This document shows positions 1 through 12,647 of a stretch of 64,000 nucleotides of DNA, one piece after another. The translations under genes were made by a program, and so were the position numbers. The notes under the pieces are model-generated. The model was not told the origin of the DNA, did no database searches, and saw only the letters and a list, made by a program, of their open reading frames with translations. How positions within the stretch are numbered: position 1 is the first letter of the stretch; each line of letters starts with the position of its first letter. Location: assembly GCF_029962835.1 (NCBI RefSeq), contig NC_080575.1, forward strand, positions 63,157,493 to 63,221,492, given 5' to 3'. The DNA is from Magnolia sinica. Lineage: Eukaryota; Streptophyta; Magnoliopsida; Magnoliales; Magnoliaceae.

Positions 1-3000
1 CCTTAACCTAAACATATAACCTTAACCTAAAACCTAAAACCTAAACCTAAACCTATAACCTAAATGTATTCTCAAATCCCTAAACTTAAACCTACACCTA
101 ATCCTAATCTTAACTCCCTAACCTAAACTTATACCTAAACTTGAAAACCCAAACATAAACCCGATCCCGAACCCAAACCCGATTTCCTAAACCTAAACCT
201 TAACCTATTCTCAATTCCCTAAACCTATATCTTATAACCTAAACCTAAACCTAAACCTTAACTTATACCTATAACCTATAACCTAAATCAAAACCCATGA
301 CCTAAAACCTTAACCTATAACCTAAATCAAAACCCATGACCTAAAACCTTAACCTATAACCTAAACCTCAACCTTAACTTAAACCTATAACCTAATTCTA
401 ACCTTTCCCTAAACCTATAACCTAAACTCAATTCCCTAAACCTAAACCTACACCTAATCCTAATCTTAACTCCCTAACCTAAACCTAAACCTAAACTTGA
501 AAACCCAAACTTAAACCCAATCCCGAACTTGAACCCGATTTCCTAAACCTAAACCATAACCCATTCTCAAATCCAAAAACCTATAACCTAAATCTAAACC
601 AAAACTACAACTTATAACCTAAACCCGAACCCATTCTCAAATCCCAAAACCTATAACCTAAACCAAAACCAAAACCTATAACCTAAGCCCGAACCCATTC
701 TCAAATCCCAAAACCTATAACCTAAACCTAAACATATAACCTAAACCAAAACCTATAACCTAAGCCCGAACCCATTCTCAAATCCCAAAACCTATAACCT
801 AAACCTAAACATATAACATAAACCAAAACCTATAACCTAAACCCGAACCCATTCTCAAATCTCAAAACTTATAACCTAAACCTAAACCTAAACCTAAACA
901 TAAAACCCAAACCTAAAACTATTCTCAAATCCCAAAACCTATAACCTAAACCTAATCTTTCCCTAAACCTATAACCTAAACTCAATTCCCTAAACCTAAA
1001 CCTAGGCCTAATTCTAAACCTATAGCCTAAACTCAAATCCCTAAACCTTAACCTATAACCTAACCTAAACCTATACTTATAACCTAAAACTATTCCCAAA
1101 TCCCAAAACCTATTACCTAAACCTATCCTTTCCCTAAACCTATAACCTAAACTCAATTCCCTAAAGCAAAACCTACACCTAATCCTAATCTCGACTTCCT
1201 AACCTAAACCTAAACCTAAACCTGAAAACTCAAACTTAAACCCAATCCCGAACCTGAACCCGAATTCCTAAACCTAAACCCGAACCCATTCTCAAATCTC
1301 AAAACCTATAACCTAAATCAAAACCAAAACCTAAAACCTAAACCCGAACCCATTCTCAAATCCCAAAACCTATAACCTAAACCTAAACCTTAACCTAAAC
1401 CTTTAACCTATAACCTAAATCAAAACCTATAGCCTAAACCAAAACCAAAACCTATAACCTAAGCCCGAACCCATTCTCAAATCCCAAAACCTATAACCTA
1501 AACCAAAACCTATAACCTAAACCAAAACCATAACCAAAACCTATAACCTAAACGTGAACTCATTCTCAAATCCCAAAACCTTTAACCTAAACCTAAACCT
1601 TAACATAAACCTATAACCTATAACCTAAATCAAAACCTATAACCTAAACCAAAACCATAACCTATAACCTAAACTCGAACCCATTTTCTAAACCATTAAC
1701 CTATAACCAAAACCAAAACCTATAACCTAAACCCGAACCCATTCTCAAATCCCAAAACCTATTACCTAAACCAAAACCAAAACCTATAACCTAAGTCCAA
1801 ACCCATTCTCAAATCCCAAAACCTATAACCTAAACCTAAACATATAACCTAAACCAAAACCTATAACCTAAACCAGAACCCATTCTCAAATTCCAAAACC
1901 CAAACCTAAACCTAAACCTAAAAATAAAACCCAAACCTAAAACTATTCTCAAATCCCAAGACCTATAACCTAAACCTAACCTTTCCCTAAACTTATAACC
2001 TAAACTCAATTCCCCAAACCTAAACCTAGACCTAATCCTAAACCTATAGCCTAAACTCAAATCCCTAAACCTTAACCTATAACCTAACTTAAACCTATAC
2101 TTATAACCTAAAACTATTCCCAAATCCCAAAACCTATTACCTAAACCTAACCTTTCCCTAAACCTATAACCTAAACTCAATTCCCTAAAGCAAAACCTAC
2201 ACCTAACCCTAATCTCAACTCCCTAACCTAAACCTAAACCTAAACTTGAAAACCCAAACTTAAACCCAATCCCGAACCTGAACCCGATTTCCTAAACCTA
2301 AACCATAACCCATCCTCAAATCCAAAAACATATAACGTAAACCTAAACCAAAACCAAAACTTATAACCTAAACTCGAACCCATTCTCAAATCCCAAAACC
2401 TATAACCTAAACCAAAACCAAAACCTATAACCTAAGCCCGAACCCATTCTCAAATCCCAAAACTTATAACCTAAACCTAAACCTATAACCTATAATATAA
2501 ATCAAAACCTAAACCTAAACCTATAACCTATAATCTAAATCAAAACCTATTACCTTTCCCTAAAACCTTAACCTAAACCTATAACCTATAAGCCAAATCA
2601 AAACCACAACCAAAACCTAAAACCTAAACCTATAACCTATAACCTAAATCAAAACATATAACCTATAACCTAAACCAAAACCTATAACCTAAACCTAAAC
2701 CAAAACGAAAACCTATAGCCTAAACATAAACATATAACCTAAACCAAAACCTATAAGCCCGAACCCATTCTCAAATCCCAAAACCTATAACCTAAACCAA
2801 AACCTATAACCAAAACCAAAACCATAACCAAAACCTATAACCTAAACGTGAACTCATTCTCAAATCCCAAAACCTTTAACCTAAACCTAAACCTTAACAT
2901 AAACCTATAACCTATAACCTAAATCAAAACCTATAACCTAAACCAAAACCATAACCTATAACCTAAACTTGAACCCATTTTCAAATTCAAAAACCTATAA

Positions 3001-4288
3001 CCTAAACCAAAACCTATAACCAAAACCAAAACCAAAACCAAAATCTATAACATAAACCCGAACCCATTCTCAAATCCCAAAACCTATAACCTAAACCTAA
3101 ACCGTAACCTAATCCTATAACCTAAACTCAAATCCCTAAACCTTAACCTATAACCTAACCTAAACCTATACTTATAACCTAAAACTATTCCCAAATCCCA
3201 AAACCTATTACCTAAACCTAACCTCTCCCTAAACCTATAACCTAAACTCAATTCCCTAAACCTAAACCTACACCTAATCCTAATCTCAACTCCCTAACCT
3301 AAACCTAAACCTAAACTTGAAAACCCAAACTTAAACCCAATCCCGAACCTGAACCCGATTTCCTAAACCTAAACCATAACCCATTCTCAAATCCAAAAAC
3401 CTATAACCTAAACCCGAACCCATTCTCAAATCCCAAAACCTATAACCTAAACCGAAACCAAAACCTATAACCTAAACCCGAACCCATTCTCAAATCCCAA
3501 AACCCAAACATAAACCTAAACCTAAACATAAAACCTAAACCTAAACCTATAACCTAAACTCAAATCCCTAAACCTAAACCTAAACCTAATCCTATAACCT
3601 AAACTCAAATCCCTAAACCTTAACCTATAACCTAACCTAAACCTATACTTATAACCTAAAACTATTCCCAAATCCCAAAACCTATTACCTAAACCTATAA
3701 CCTAAACTCAATTCCCTAAACCTAAACCTAGACCTAAACCTAAACCTATAGCCTAAACTCAAATCCCTAAACCTTAACCTATAACCTAACATAAACCTAT
3801 ACTTATAACCTAAAACTATTCCCAAATCCCAAAACCTATTATCTAAACCTAACCTTTCCCTAAACCATAACCCATTCTCAATTCCCTAAAGCTATAACCT
3901 ATAACCTAAACCTAGACCTAAACATAAACCTAACCTAAACTTATAACCTTTCCTAAAACCTTTAACTTAAACCTAAACTTAAAACCTAAATGTATTCTCA
4001 AATCCTTAAACCCAAACCTACACTTAATCCTAATCTCAACTCCCTAACTTAAACCTAAACTTGAAAACCCAAACCTAAACCCGATCCCGAACCCGAACCC
4101 GATTTCCTAAACCTAAACCTTAACCTGTAATCAAGTTCTCAAAAGCTATAACTTATAACCTAAACCTTAACCTAAACTTAAACCAAAACCTATAGCCTAA
4201 ACCTTAACCTATAACCTAAACTTAATTATAACCTATAGCCTAACCTTAACCTAAACCTATAACCTAAACCTATACCAAACCTAAACCT
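1..4288. repeat. Degenerate telomere-like array with higher-order repeat
   Basis: The stretch is built almost wholly from CCTAAA, CCTATAA and related words. These are shortened or altered forms of the plant telomere unit CCCTAAA, mixed with recurring phrases such as CCCGAACCCATTCTCAAATC. The C-rich strand reads 5' to 3' from the left edge, the orientation expected at a left chromosome end. Larger blocks recur: a block starting near 901 returns near 1925 (offset 1,024), and a phrase beginning CCTACACCTAATCC recurs near 91, 446, 1168, 2196, 3265 and 4016. Long open frames inside (for example 869-1156 and 1836-2180, minus) reflect the repeat and are not genes. It could be a subtelomere or an old interstitial telomeric block; the window cannot decide. 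Confidence 0.85.
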
Positions 4289-4774
4289 ATAATCATATGG
4301 TAAGACCATTTCTTTTATGTCAATTTCATTCCTCTTTGAGTTTTTTTTTTTAATTCATTAAGAAAAAAAAAAAGTGGTTATATGTAATGCACTTCTTTCA
4401 CTGTCTTTCTTTTCTCCAATGGGCATTCTAATTTATGAATGACATGACTGTTTGTAGGATGATGGAATATACGAAGCTGTTGAAATTTCAGGGTGAAGTC
4501 GAGCACATTTCTCTAATGAAGCCAAAGATTTGTATTTTCAGCATTATTGTAATTGTAACTGTAATTGATTGTAATTGTAATTAATTGAATGAAGGATTGT
4601 AATTGTAATTGAATGAATGAAGGATTGTAATTGTAATTGAATGAATAAATGATTGTAATTGAATGAATGAATGAATAATTGTACAGGTGGTAATTGAATG
4701 AACAGGTGGTAATTGAATAAACAGGTGGTAATTGAATGAACAAATGATTTAATTTTCCAATGTACAAAATAGCT
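4289..4774. other. AT-rich spacer with TGTAATTGAATGA minisatellite
   Basis: No gene is supported. 4289-4540 is AT-rich unique-looking sequence with a T/A homopolymer stretch. From about 4545 to 4755 short units such as TGTAATTGAATGA and ACAGGTGGTAATTGAATGA repeat imperfectly; the open frames across them are low complexity. It may be internal sequence of the CACTA-type element whose terminus follows, because no other left boundary is visible. That link is inference. Confidence 0.5.
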
Positions 4775-5247
4775 ACGGATATTGACCGTAGCCACTAGTC
4801 AGACAAGTGTAGCCTTTTTAATTTTGGCATATTGCTACGGACTTTCAGCTACAATTAATATCCGTAGCTGTTTGAAATTTTTACTACAGATATAATTGCT
4901 ATGGATTATATCTGTAGCTATTTAACATATAGCTACGGATTAAATCCGTAGCCAATAATCAGACAGGTGTACCCTTTTAAATTTTGGCCTATTGCTACGG
5001 ACTTTCAGCTACAAATAATATCCATAGCTGTTTAAGTTTTTGGCTACAGATATAATTGCTACAGATTTAATCCGTAGCCATTGACCTATAGCTACGGATT
5101 TAATCCGTAGCCATAGGTTCCAGACCTATCGTTATGGCACCTATGACGACGGTCGTGTTACGGACTAGCTACGGACTAAATCCGTAGCCATAGGTCTATG
5201 GCTACTACGGATTTAATCCGTAGCCTTTGCCCCTTTTTTTGGTAGTG
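4775..5247 (-). mobile_element. CACTA-type transposon terminus with subterminal palindromes
   Basis: The right edge reads GGTAGTG, so the minus strand begins CACTACCAAAAAAAGGGG, the classic start of an En/Spm (CACTA) terminal inverted repeat. Inside it lie at least six palindromes of the form CTACGGATTTAATCCGTAG, in both orientations, as expected of CACTA subterminal repeats that bind transposase. The minus strand just outside the terminus is Tat-type RNase H coding sequence that stops at this point, so the element inserted into it. No matching left terminus is found before the telomere-like array, so this is a one-ended remnant. No transposase reading frame is visible. Confidence 0.7.
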
Positions 5248-6217
5248 CCTGACTTAGATAATAGATTGCCTTTTCCTTTCGCGAATCATTCAATCGATCC
5301 TGCAAATGCAGTTATGTATAACCTAAGCTGCCAACCTTTGATAGGAGGCATCAACATGGGTGGCTTCATTAAGTATTCCTTGATTCGATTGAAAGCTAGC
5401 TAATGTTCTTCTTCCCATAAGAATTCGACTCCCTGCTTTAATTTCAACAAAGGAGAAAAGACGTTAGCGCTACTAGCATAGTTAGATATGAATCGCCGTA
5501 AGAAATTGAGATGGCCTAAAAACTTTTGTAATTTTGCCTTATTCCTTGGCGACTCTGTATCAATCACGACTCAAGCCTTATTCTAATCAATTTCAATTCC
5601 TCTCTGATGTACGAGGAACCCCAAAAAGTTACCGACCGACACTCTAAATGCACACTTCATTAGATTCATTTTTAACTTATGGACCCACATTCGTTTAAAA
5701 GATTTGCGCAAATGGATTAGATGATCTTCTGCATCGACCGACTTAACTGCTACATCGTCAATGTAGACTTCCATAAATTGGCCAATCATGTCATGAAAAA
5801 TGACATTCATTGCCCTTTGATATGTTGCTACAGCGTTTTTAAGGCTGAAAGGCATAACCACACAGCAATAGGTACCCAAGGGTCTTGGGCACCTAAATGC
5901 TGTCTTTGGTACTTCATCCAAGGCTATATATATTTGATTATACTCGAATGCTCATCCAAAAATGATACAATCCCGTGTCCAGTGGCTCGATCAATTAATT
6001 AGTCAGCCATAGGCATAAGATATTCATCTTTAGAAGTGGCCAGATTTAAATTTCTAAAAGCTACACACACTCTTATCTTACTAGTTTTCTTCATTACCGA
6101 GACCACTTTCGACATCCATTCTACATATTTGATTGGTTGAATGAACCCGGCCCTTAAAAGTTGTTTGATTTCTTCTTTAAATTAGAGAGTGACTTCGGTC
6201 GTCATTCTCCTAGGAGG
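5248..6217 (-). pseudogene. Ty3/gypsy (Tat-type) RT/RNase H fragment
   Basis: Minus-strand translation gives a reverse transcriptase core: the catalytic YIDD at 5754-5765, preceded by the palm sequence PFSLKNAVATYQRAM and followed by the thumb sequence GNFLGFLVHQRGIEID. Downstream it runs into the start of RNase H (LMPPIKG and YYLSQ segments) and is cut by the CACTA terminus. Several in-frame stops interrupt it. The sequence resembles the Tat/Ogre lineage of non-chromodomain Ty3/gypsy elements. The upstream part of the same gene continues at 11851, beyond the inserted LTR. It is a dead remnant. Confidence 0.85.
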
Positions 6218-7338
6218 TGTTCATAACCCCAAGTGTAGGGTCGCGATGTAGTAATAATATCGGTAAGACCAAGGTCCAATCCACAGGGACTAATCTCGTA
6301 GTGTAACACCCTGAAAATTGGGGGTCGAGAAAAGCTCAACACCCGAGCTCCAACGCATCACTTATGCAACATAGATAATGATGTTTAAATGTTGTCCATA
6401 TTAGTGCATTAAACATGAGTGAGATTATACTAAAACATCATATCATACTCCAGAGAGAATGTAATTTAGCAAGCGGAAGACTGAGATAGGTATATAAAAT
6501 ATGAAAGTGTTTCTCAATCCCCAGAGTATGAGTATGATACCAGCCTGAATACATACATGTATGATTCCAAAATTTACAAAATATCAAAGTGTAACTATCC
6601 AACTAATCCATGTAACCCTATAATCCCGTCGAATCAGAACAAGGTTTACAAAGACCCGCCTGATAGCTGAACATAGGAGAATTCCTCCTCCTCGTCCATG
6701 AAGTCCATTTCAGCTACATAGACTCCGCCATTACCTGCATATACAATAGAGTCTGGTTAGTGTTTTAAAATACCATCCCAGGTGGGAATGAGCAGATAAT
6801 TTAGTGGAACCATAAAGCAAAGGTTAACATGTTATCAATTTAGTCAAGCGGTAATAATAAAGCAATATATCAAACAATCCTAGCTACTCTTGTTAATGCA
6901 GGAATGATATGCTATAATGATGCATGCCCTCGCTTACACTCCCTCAGTGACATCATCTCACGATCGCGCATGGCAAACTCCCTAAATGTGCGCTTCCTCG
7001 CCAAAGAACATGCAATGCGGTGCATGATCGTGTTAGCTAAGTAATTTATTAGATATATACATACAATAGATTCGGGAAGCTAAGGTACCTTCCTTTATGT
7101 CACTTACCCAAACAATGATCCATCTAGGGTCGTCAATCCTAGTTAATCACATATGATAGGCAAGTTATAGGGTAACATCACCCCTTGATTTAATAGCAAT
7201 GGATAGGCAAGTTCAATTGATTATACTCGAGGTTACTCCACCAACGCCCTACCAACTGGAGCGCTATTTTTGAAGGGGGTCTAGATCAGACGGTACACCC
7301 CAACCCATGCTGGGACAGCAGCCAGGATGTGCTGGGGT

Positions 7339-7480
7339 AGGCCGACAGCTCGAACACGGTGTCCTATACCACCATGCCCGGCTTACGAGTTTGGGTTGCT
7401 CACTGGTCACTATGGGGAGGCTTGTCACCCCAGCGTAGGCTGACAGCTCGAACACGGTGTCCCATGCCACCATGCCTTGC
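7339..7480. repeat. 98-bp tandem duplication inside the 4.17-kb LTR
   Basis: The phrase GACAGCTCGAACACGGTGTC with its flanks occurs beginning near 7339 and again near 7437, a period of 98 bp. The two copies differ at a few bases. Confidence 0.7.
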
Positions 7481-7849
7481 TCATGAGTCTTAGCGGATCG
7501 TGGTACCATGGTTGAAACGGGTTTTTCATTGGTAAGTGGTACCTTAGATTCAAGCAGTAACGTCCATACATGGTAAACACACAATATACCAATCGGGTTA
7601 TCTGACAAATTTGATTGGTACGAACGCACACTGAATTAATCGACATGGAGTACATAAGCACTCCACATGGCCTAACCACTGTCGACAATTACCGTATGGC
7701 TCAGATACATCGAACGTATCCAATGTGACGAAACTAGTTCGGTCACTCAAAAAGGAATTGTTACCGATTGCCTGGACTACGTAGTAGTCCTAATCATACT
7801 CAAATGCAGCATGTGGAGACATGTGATAATCATATAGGCATTTAACAAA

Positions 7850-8200
7850 CAATTTAAGTACAACACTCATTTGAGCATTTTATCAACATATTGAACATGC
7901 TACCGAACATTTCAATTCATTCATAAATTGCATAGTTAAAATTAAGATTACATGAAGAAAATTATACATATAGATAAGGTAATTGAGAATTCTATCTCAA
8001 CACCCTTATTAAATACAATTCATCAAACAACATCTCATTCAAGCATTTTATAAAACATATAGAACATGTTATTATACATATGCATTTTATACATGAATCA
8101 CGTAGTTGAAATTAAGACTGCATGAAGGAAATTATACATCTAGATAAGGTAGTTGAGAATCCTATCTCAACGCCCTTAATAAATACAATTCATTGAACAA
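7850..8200. repeat. 170-bp tandem duplication inside the 4.17-kb LTR
   Basis: A unit holding TAGATAAGGTAATTGAGAAT and CTATCTCAACACCCTTA occurs twice: TAGATAAGGT is at 7971 and 8141, a period of 170 bp. The copies have diverged clearly but stay collinear. Confidence 0.65.
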
Positions 8201-8879
8201 TTTCTCATCTGACATTTTATCTAACACTTAAACTATACATTACCACATATATGAACTAAATTAGTTATAGCATGTATTATGGCAAATTCTTTCACAAGGG
8301 AGTTGTCATACATACAACAATCATATATTCTAGGTTAATAGTCATGGCAAGAACAAATCATGATAGCAATTTTATTCAAACATTTCAATAAACACATGGA
8401 ATGCGTTATATATTCACATAGTTCTCACACATGTATTATTTATCGACTACATCGTAACTAAGATCATATGGTAGCAAACAAGTCAGACGTAAATCATCAG
8501 CTGACATTGAAATCCTTGAAAACTATAACCTAAACGTTTATAGTCTGCACCTTTCGTTGGTTAACTCGTTTCGAACTCGGTTCGAATCCTACGCTCCGTA
8601 TACAGAACAACGGGATACCTAAATCATGAAACGGGTTAGCTATTACGTCGATTACTCTATTTGGATTCCTAAATTAAGATTAGGGTTAGGATTTCTTACC
8701 CAAATCAAAGTTGGAATCGACGGTGCGGCGATGGTGGGGTGGCGATTCGGCGTATGAAGGCATGGGAGTGAATCCCAACAACGATCTCCCAATCTCACTC
8801 TCTTCTCCTCACTCTTCTCTCTCCTAATGTTTGGAGAGATTCATATGGGAGAGAGAGAGAGAGAGGTGGGTTTAAGGCC

Positions 8880-8886
8880 TTATATA
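8880..8886 (-). promoter_or_regulatory. Putative LTR TATA box
   Basis: The minus strand reads CCTATATAAGGCC here, followed by a long CT-rich stretch (8849-8870 as GA on the plus strand) like a retroelement leader. It lies about 1.6 kb into the LTR in minus orientation. Assigned by motif and position only. Confidence 0.4.
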
Positions 8887-11224
8887 GGCTCAAAAGCGAT
8901 GCAAATGGCCCCAAGGCCATGGTATACTTAGGTTATAGCCAAAGGGTGTCCATTTTGGGCAAACAGAGCTCATATGGAGGTCCATTACTCACCTACGGTG
9001 CAGGGTAAGTTCCCTGACCATGGATCTAAGCCAGGTTAAGGTTTCGGTCCGATCGGATTTGTAAATCGACTGTGGAGGACCTGTTTTAGTTCAACGGTCA
9101 TTGTCACTCGATCAGGGCCACAAGTGTACTGACAGGTGCAAGAAAATTTTCCCGATCTAAGGGTATAATTTGGTTAGGATCTGACAATCTGAAGTCTTCA
9201 ATTTTTTCGGTAAGCGAACGGTCCAATTCACTTAAGTTTTGGTTCATTTTATAAGGATATTCGCGTTTCTCACACACTCCACTCAAGGCTCAAGTTGTGC
9301 ATTTCTAGATACCATTTGGGCTCAATTCCCACAATGGTTTTCAAGCCCAATAACGCAGTCATAACCTTATAGTTTCACGGTAATCAGACTTTCAACGCGC
9401 GACCCAGGTCCGATACGGAGTTTCAACGTGCTTCCGAGAGCAACTGGGTTTTGAGATTGCTCCCAAGTTTTTAAGTAATGTTGAGTTAGTGATTTTAATG
9501 GTTTTAGGTCTTGTAGTTTGTATAGAAAGTGGTTCAAGCCAAATCCATCGATTGTTTAGTTTAGTACTTAACTAAATTCTGCCCTAACTACAACAAAATA
9601 ATGTCATAGGGTAGTTCTATGCCCCTTTTTGGTACTTTTAGTTAGCATATTATTTTAATTATTTTTTTAATAGTTCATCATTAAGTCTACTTTATCTCTA
9701 CCAAATTTTATTAGATTTCGTATTGCATAAAAAGTCTAAAAATTCTAGAAGTAGCAGCTGTCTGAACTAATAATTTTTGGACAGTTGCCACATCAACCTA
9801 CATTCAATAATATAAAAAAAAAAATTATATTTTTTATTATTTTTATATGAAACTAGACTTATCAAGATTTAATCTAGCTTTTGAATCACCTAAATCGGAG
9901 TTATAACGAAGGAGATATGACTTTTTGAAGTCGATCGAAAACTGTAGAAAATTGCAACGAGGGTCCACCGAATTTTCGGTGCACCGGTGATGCATCGTGG
10001 TTCGCTGGACCATCGCGGTCGGCACGATGGCGCCGTGCTTGCCTGGTGGTGGTTCTACCATGCAAATATTGAAATGAGCATATCTTTCAATCCAGAATAA
10101 GTTACGCGACGTACCATATATGAATTTGGGGTAGGAGAAGCTGATCTATCCAAATAACCTATTTATTTTATGATATTCCATAAGTTTAATGGTAAAAATC
10201 CTATTTTATTTATATATTTACTATTTGTAGTGAATTTTAGTTTAAGTATTGTTCTTCATCATTTAAACTTTAGGATTAGTGTCTAATATAAAAATACTTA
10301 GAAAATTTTGAAGAACAAGGTGGTAAAAGGTGAGATTTTTGAAGGAAATTGGTTGAAAGGGGATTTGAGACTTTGGGATTGAGTTCTGAGAAGCCAATAA
10401 GGTGTTATGATTGACCCATTGCCTAAGGATGTCCAACTCCAAGTTGGGAAAAAAAATCAGGGACGTTACACGTAGATTTTTGAAAATAACTAGAAGTAGA
10501 ACTAGAAGAAGATCTAAAACTAAATCTGAATAATTGAAAGAGTAATTGTGAATTATTGAATTAAAACTTGTGAATTTAAAGGTGGGAACTAGGGTTCCAA
10601 GGATCCACTTGCAACTATCAGGATGTTTCCTTATTTGATTCAAGGGACACAATTGGAATTGGAGTCCTATCCTATCCAATTGGAAGATATATCAATAAAA
10701 TCAAATCTAAACTTTCATTAACCTAATTCTCAATGAAGGAGAATTGTGAAGATTGGAAGGGATTCCATCACCAAACTATGCCCTGGAGACGATGGCTAAC
10801 AATAGGATTTACCAATCCCATAATCTCAAAATAAGAAAAATAAGATACTCAAAGCTATTACAGATCTATTGTAATTTGAGTCATAACAAATCATTAAAAA
10901 TCGAAAGTATTTCTTAAATATCAAATTAGAATCAAAGAAGTTCAACAAGAATAAGAATCAAAACAAGAAAAACATCCCAACACGCTACAAGAACATAGAC
11001 ATGATTGGATTTAGAATCCTCAAAGAAAGTATTAAAAACTAGGAAACCCATAGACATGATTGGAAGAAGAAACTCTTGGAAGACGGCTCCGCCCTTTTTC
11101 TATGCTCCTCAAAACCCTAGATATCCCAAAAAGTGCCTAAGAAACCCATATTCATAGCCTAGTTCGTGCAAGATCGCAAAACTTCCTCAATTATGTAGTC
11201 CGCGTAATTCCGCGTAACGCCTTC

Positions 11225-11560
11225 GATGTCATTGAACATCCTTCGATGTCATCGAAGGGATTTGAATTTGGAAGTTGCGTCTTTTCACCTTTCGCACTGC
11301 GTAACTCTTCTGGTCATCAAACAAACCTTCGATGTCATCGAACAGTCTTCGATGCCATCGAATTGTCTTCGAGTAATCGAAAAAGTTTCCTAAATAGTCC
11401 AGCGAGTTGCTTCAAAATTTTTCAATAAATTCGATGCAATCGAACAAACTTTGATGTCATCGAGAGAGGCTTCAAGTACTCGAGAATTGCATCCAATGTG
11501 TCCAGCAACCAACTTGATTTCATGTTAAAATTCGATGTCATCGAACAGTGGTTGATGACG
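11225..11560. repeat. TTCGATGTCATCGAA near-palindrome array in a solo LTR
   Basis: At least eight variants of TTCGATGTCATCGAA recur at irregular spacing. The related LTRs at 38613-39950 and 44211-45548 have a different short repeat, built on AAAATAGACTTCACTC, in the corresponding place. The same CGATG-n-CATCG motif fills part of another LTR at 28590-29280. Confidence 0.75.
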
Positions 11561-11850
11561 AGATCAGTTCCAATGTTTGTTAATTTCTACACTTTGCACT
11601 GCGAACTTCCTTCTCCACCTGGTTTCCTTAGATCTTTGGGTCTTGAAATCTTCAATCTTGGTCTCCAAAGATCCGTTCTTTGCCTTGGTAATTCTTGAGC
11701 ATTAAATCAATGCTTTTAGCGTTCTTTTCAATCCAAACTCTTAAACTCACCTTACAACACAAACATGTATAAAATATACCATTAAGCTTTATCATGTTCA
11801 TAAAACCAAGATATAATTGGGGGAAAATATGTAATATTTGACACTCAACA

Positions 11851-12647
11851 GGAGGCTGCTTATGCGATCGGTATCCTTCTTTGGTCGTTAACCTGTGCTC
11901 GACCAAAGATTTGTCTAGCTGAGGCATGTCGTGGTAGTCCCATGAAAAAACAGTCTGTGAATTCTGACAACAACTTTATTATTTCATCCTGCTCAGGTGG
12001 TCGCAACAAGTTGCTTATGAACGCCGGCCTCAAATCTTGATTCGTCCCTAAGTTTACTTCATCCAGTGGGTCTTGGACCTGCGGTCGATGCTCTTCCACT
12101 TCTTCTAATAGATCTTTCATATCGAAACTATCTTTTTCGGCCGATTCGTCCAACTCAGCTAAATTTATGAAAATTCCCTCATCGCCTTGTTCCAAACTCT
12201 CTTCGAGCTTCTTCACCCTGGCTGCGAACTCAGCCAGGCATAACACACCTTTAGTTGTCACAATTATGGCAACTCTTCAATGATGTAGCTCATAGCTGGC
12301 CGACTGATCAAAACTCTTGGCTGGATTTTGTCTTCCTAAACTGTCATGGATTGAATTATACTACTCATGTTTTTCTTTACAGAAATACTTGTTGCTCGTC
12401 CATACTTGTTTCTCCCAGTGAATCTGATTGGCCCTATCTCTTTGCCATAGTAATAAGCTTCATTAGCATTTGATGAGGCCAAAAAAGGCTTATTATCAGC
12501 CAATACTAGCTCGACCCTATTTTGATTCCAAATACAACAAACTGATAGAGAGAAGAAGGAATACATGCAAAAGAGTGAATCCAATCTTTTCCCAATAGGG
12601 CATTATAGCTTAACGACGTGTCCATCACAAAGACTGGTGCTAAAACA
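11851..12647 (-). pseudogene. Tat-type pol fragment between protease and RT
   Basis: Minus-strand frames at 11860-12261 and 12336-12584 match the linker region of Tat-type pol. It has an acidic segment ending EVNLGTNQD, then the LLSEFTDCF segment that leads into reverse transcriptase, and upstream VELVLADNKPF. The frame is broken by stops and shifts. It ends exactly at the LTR insertion at 11850, and its continuation resumes at 6217 on the minus strand. The upstream boundary is the LTR at 12648. Confidence 0.8.

Larger units (their letters stand above)
6302..10470 (-). mobile_element. Nested 4.17-kb solo LTR, Tekay/Del-like; TSD CGTAG
   Basis: The plus strand starts TGTAACACCCTGAAAATTGG and ends CAGGGACGTTACA, giving short inverted ends of TG...CA type. 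Five-base duplications CGTAG flank it (6297-6301 and 10471-10475). A minus-strand TATA-like site at 8880-8886, followed by CT-rich leader-like sequence, suggests the LTR reads on the minus strand. Very long LTRs starting TGTAAC and ending GGGTGTTACA are typical of Tekay/Del chromoviruses. That assignment is inference because no gag or pol is present. The open frames at 7264-7688 and 9104-9286 look like chance frames. Confidence 0.75.
6218..11850 (-). mobile_element. Solo LTR (family of 38613-45548), split by a nested LTR; TSD GGAGG
   Basis: The insertion begins TGTTCATAACCCC and ends ACACTCAACA, and is flanked by GGAGG at 6213-6217 and 11851-11855. After removal of the nested element (6302-10470 plus one TSD copy) about 1.46 kb remains. 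This matches, in order, the two 1,338-bp LTRs of the element at 38613-45548, from the CCAAGTGTAGGGTCGCGATG start to the AATATTTGACACTCAACA end. No internal region remains, so this is a solo LTR inserted in the Tat pol gene. It differs from its relatives by a CGATGTCATCG array at 11225-11560. Confidence 0.85.

Noticed and set aside
869..2180. Arg/Tyr/Leu-rich minus-strand frames of 95 and 114 codons in the telomere-like array
   Set aside because: They are direct translations of the CCTAAA/CCTATAA repeat, related to each other only because the DNA block is repeated.
4513..4795. Minus-strand frames rich in Asn, Tyr and Ile
   Set aside because: They read through the TGTAATTGAATGA minisatellite; low complexity with no domain.
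7264..7688. Two overlapping minus-strand frames in the 4.17-kb LTR
   Set aside because: They cover the 98-bp duplication and have no recognisable domain; LTRs do not normally code.
10263..10679. Frame similar to those at 38584-38901 and 44161-44472
   Set aside because: The similarity comes from LTR copies of one family, not from a conserved protein; the frames cross LTR boundaries.
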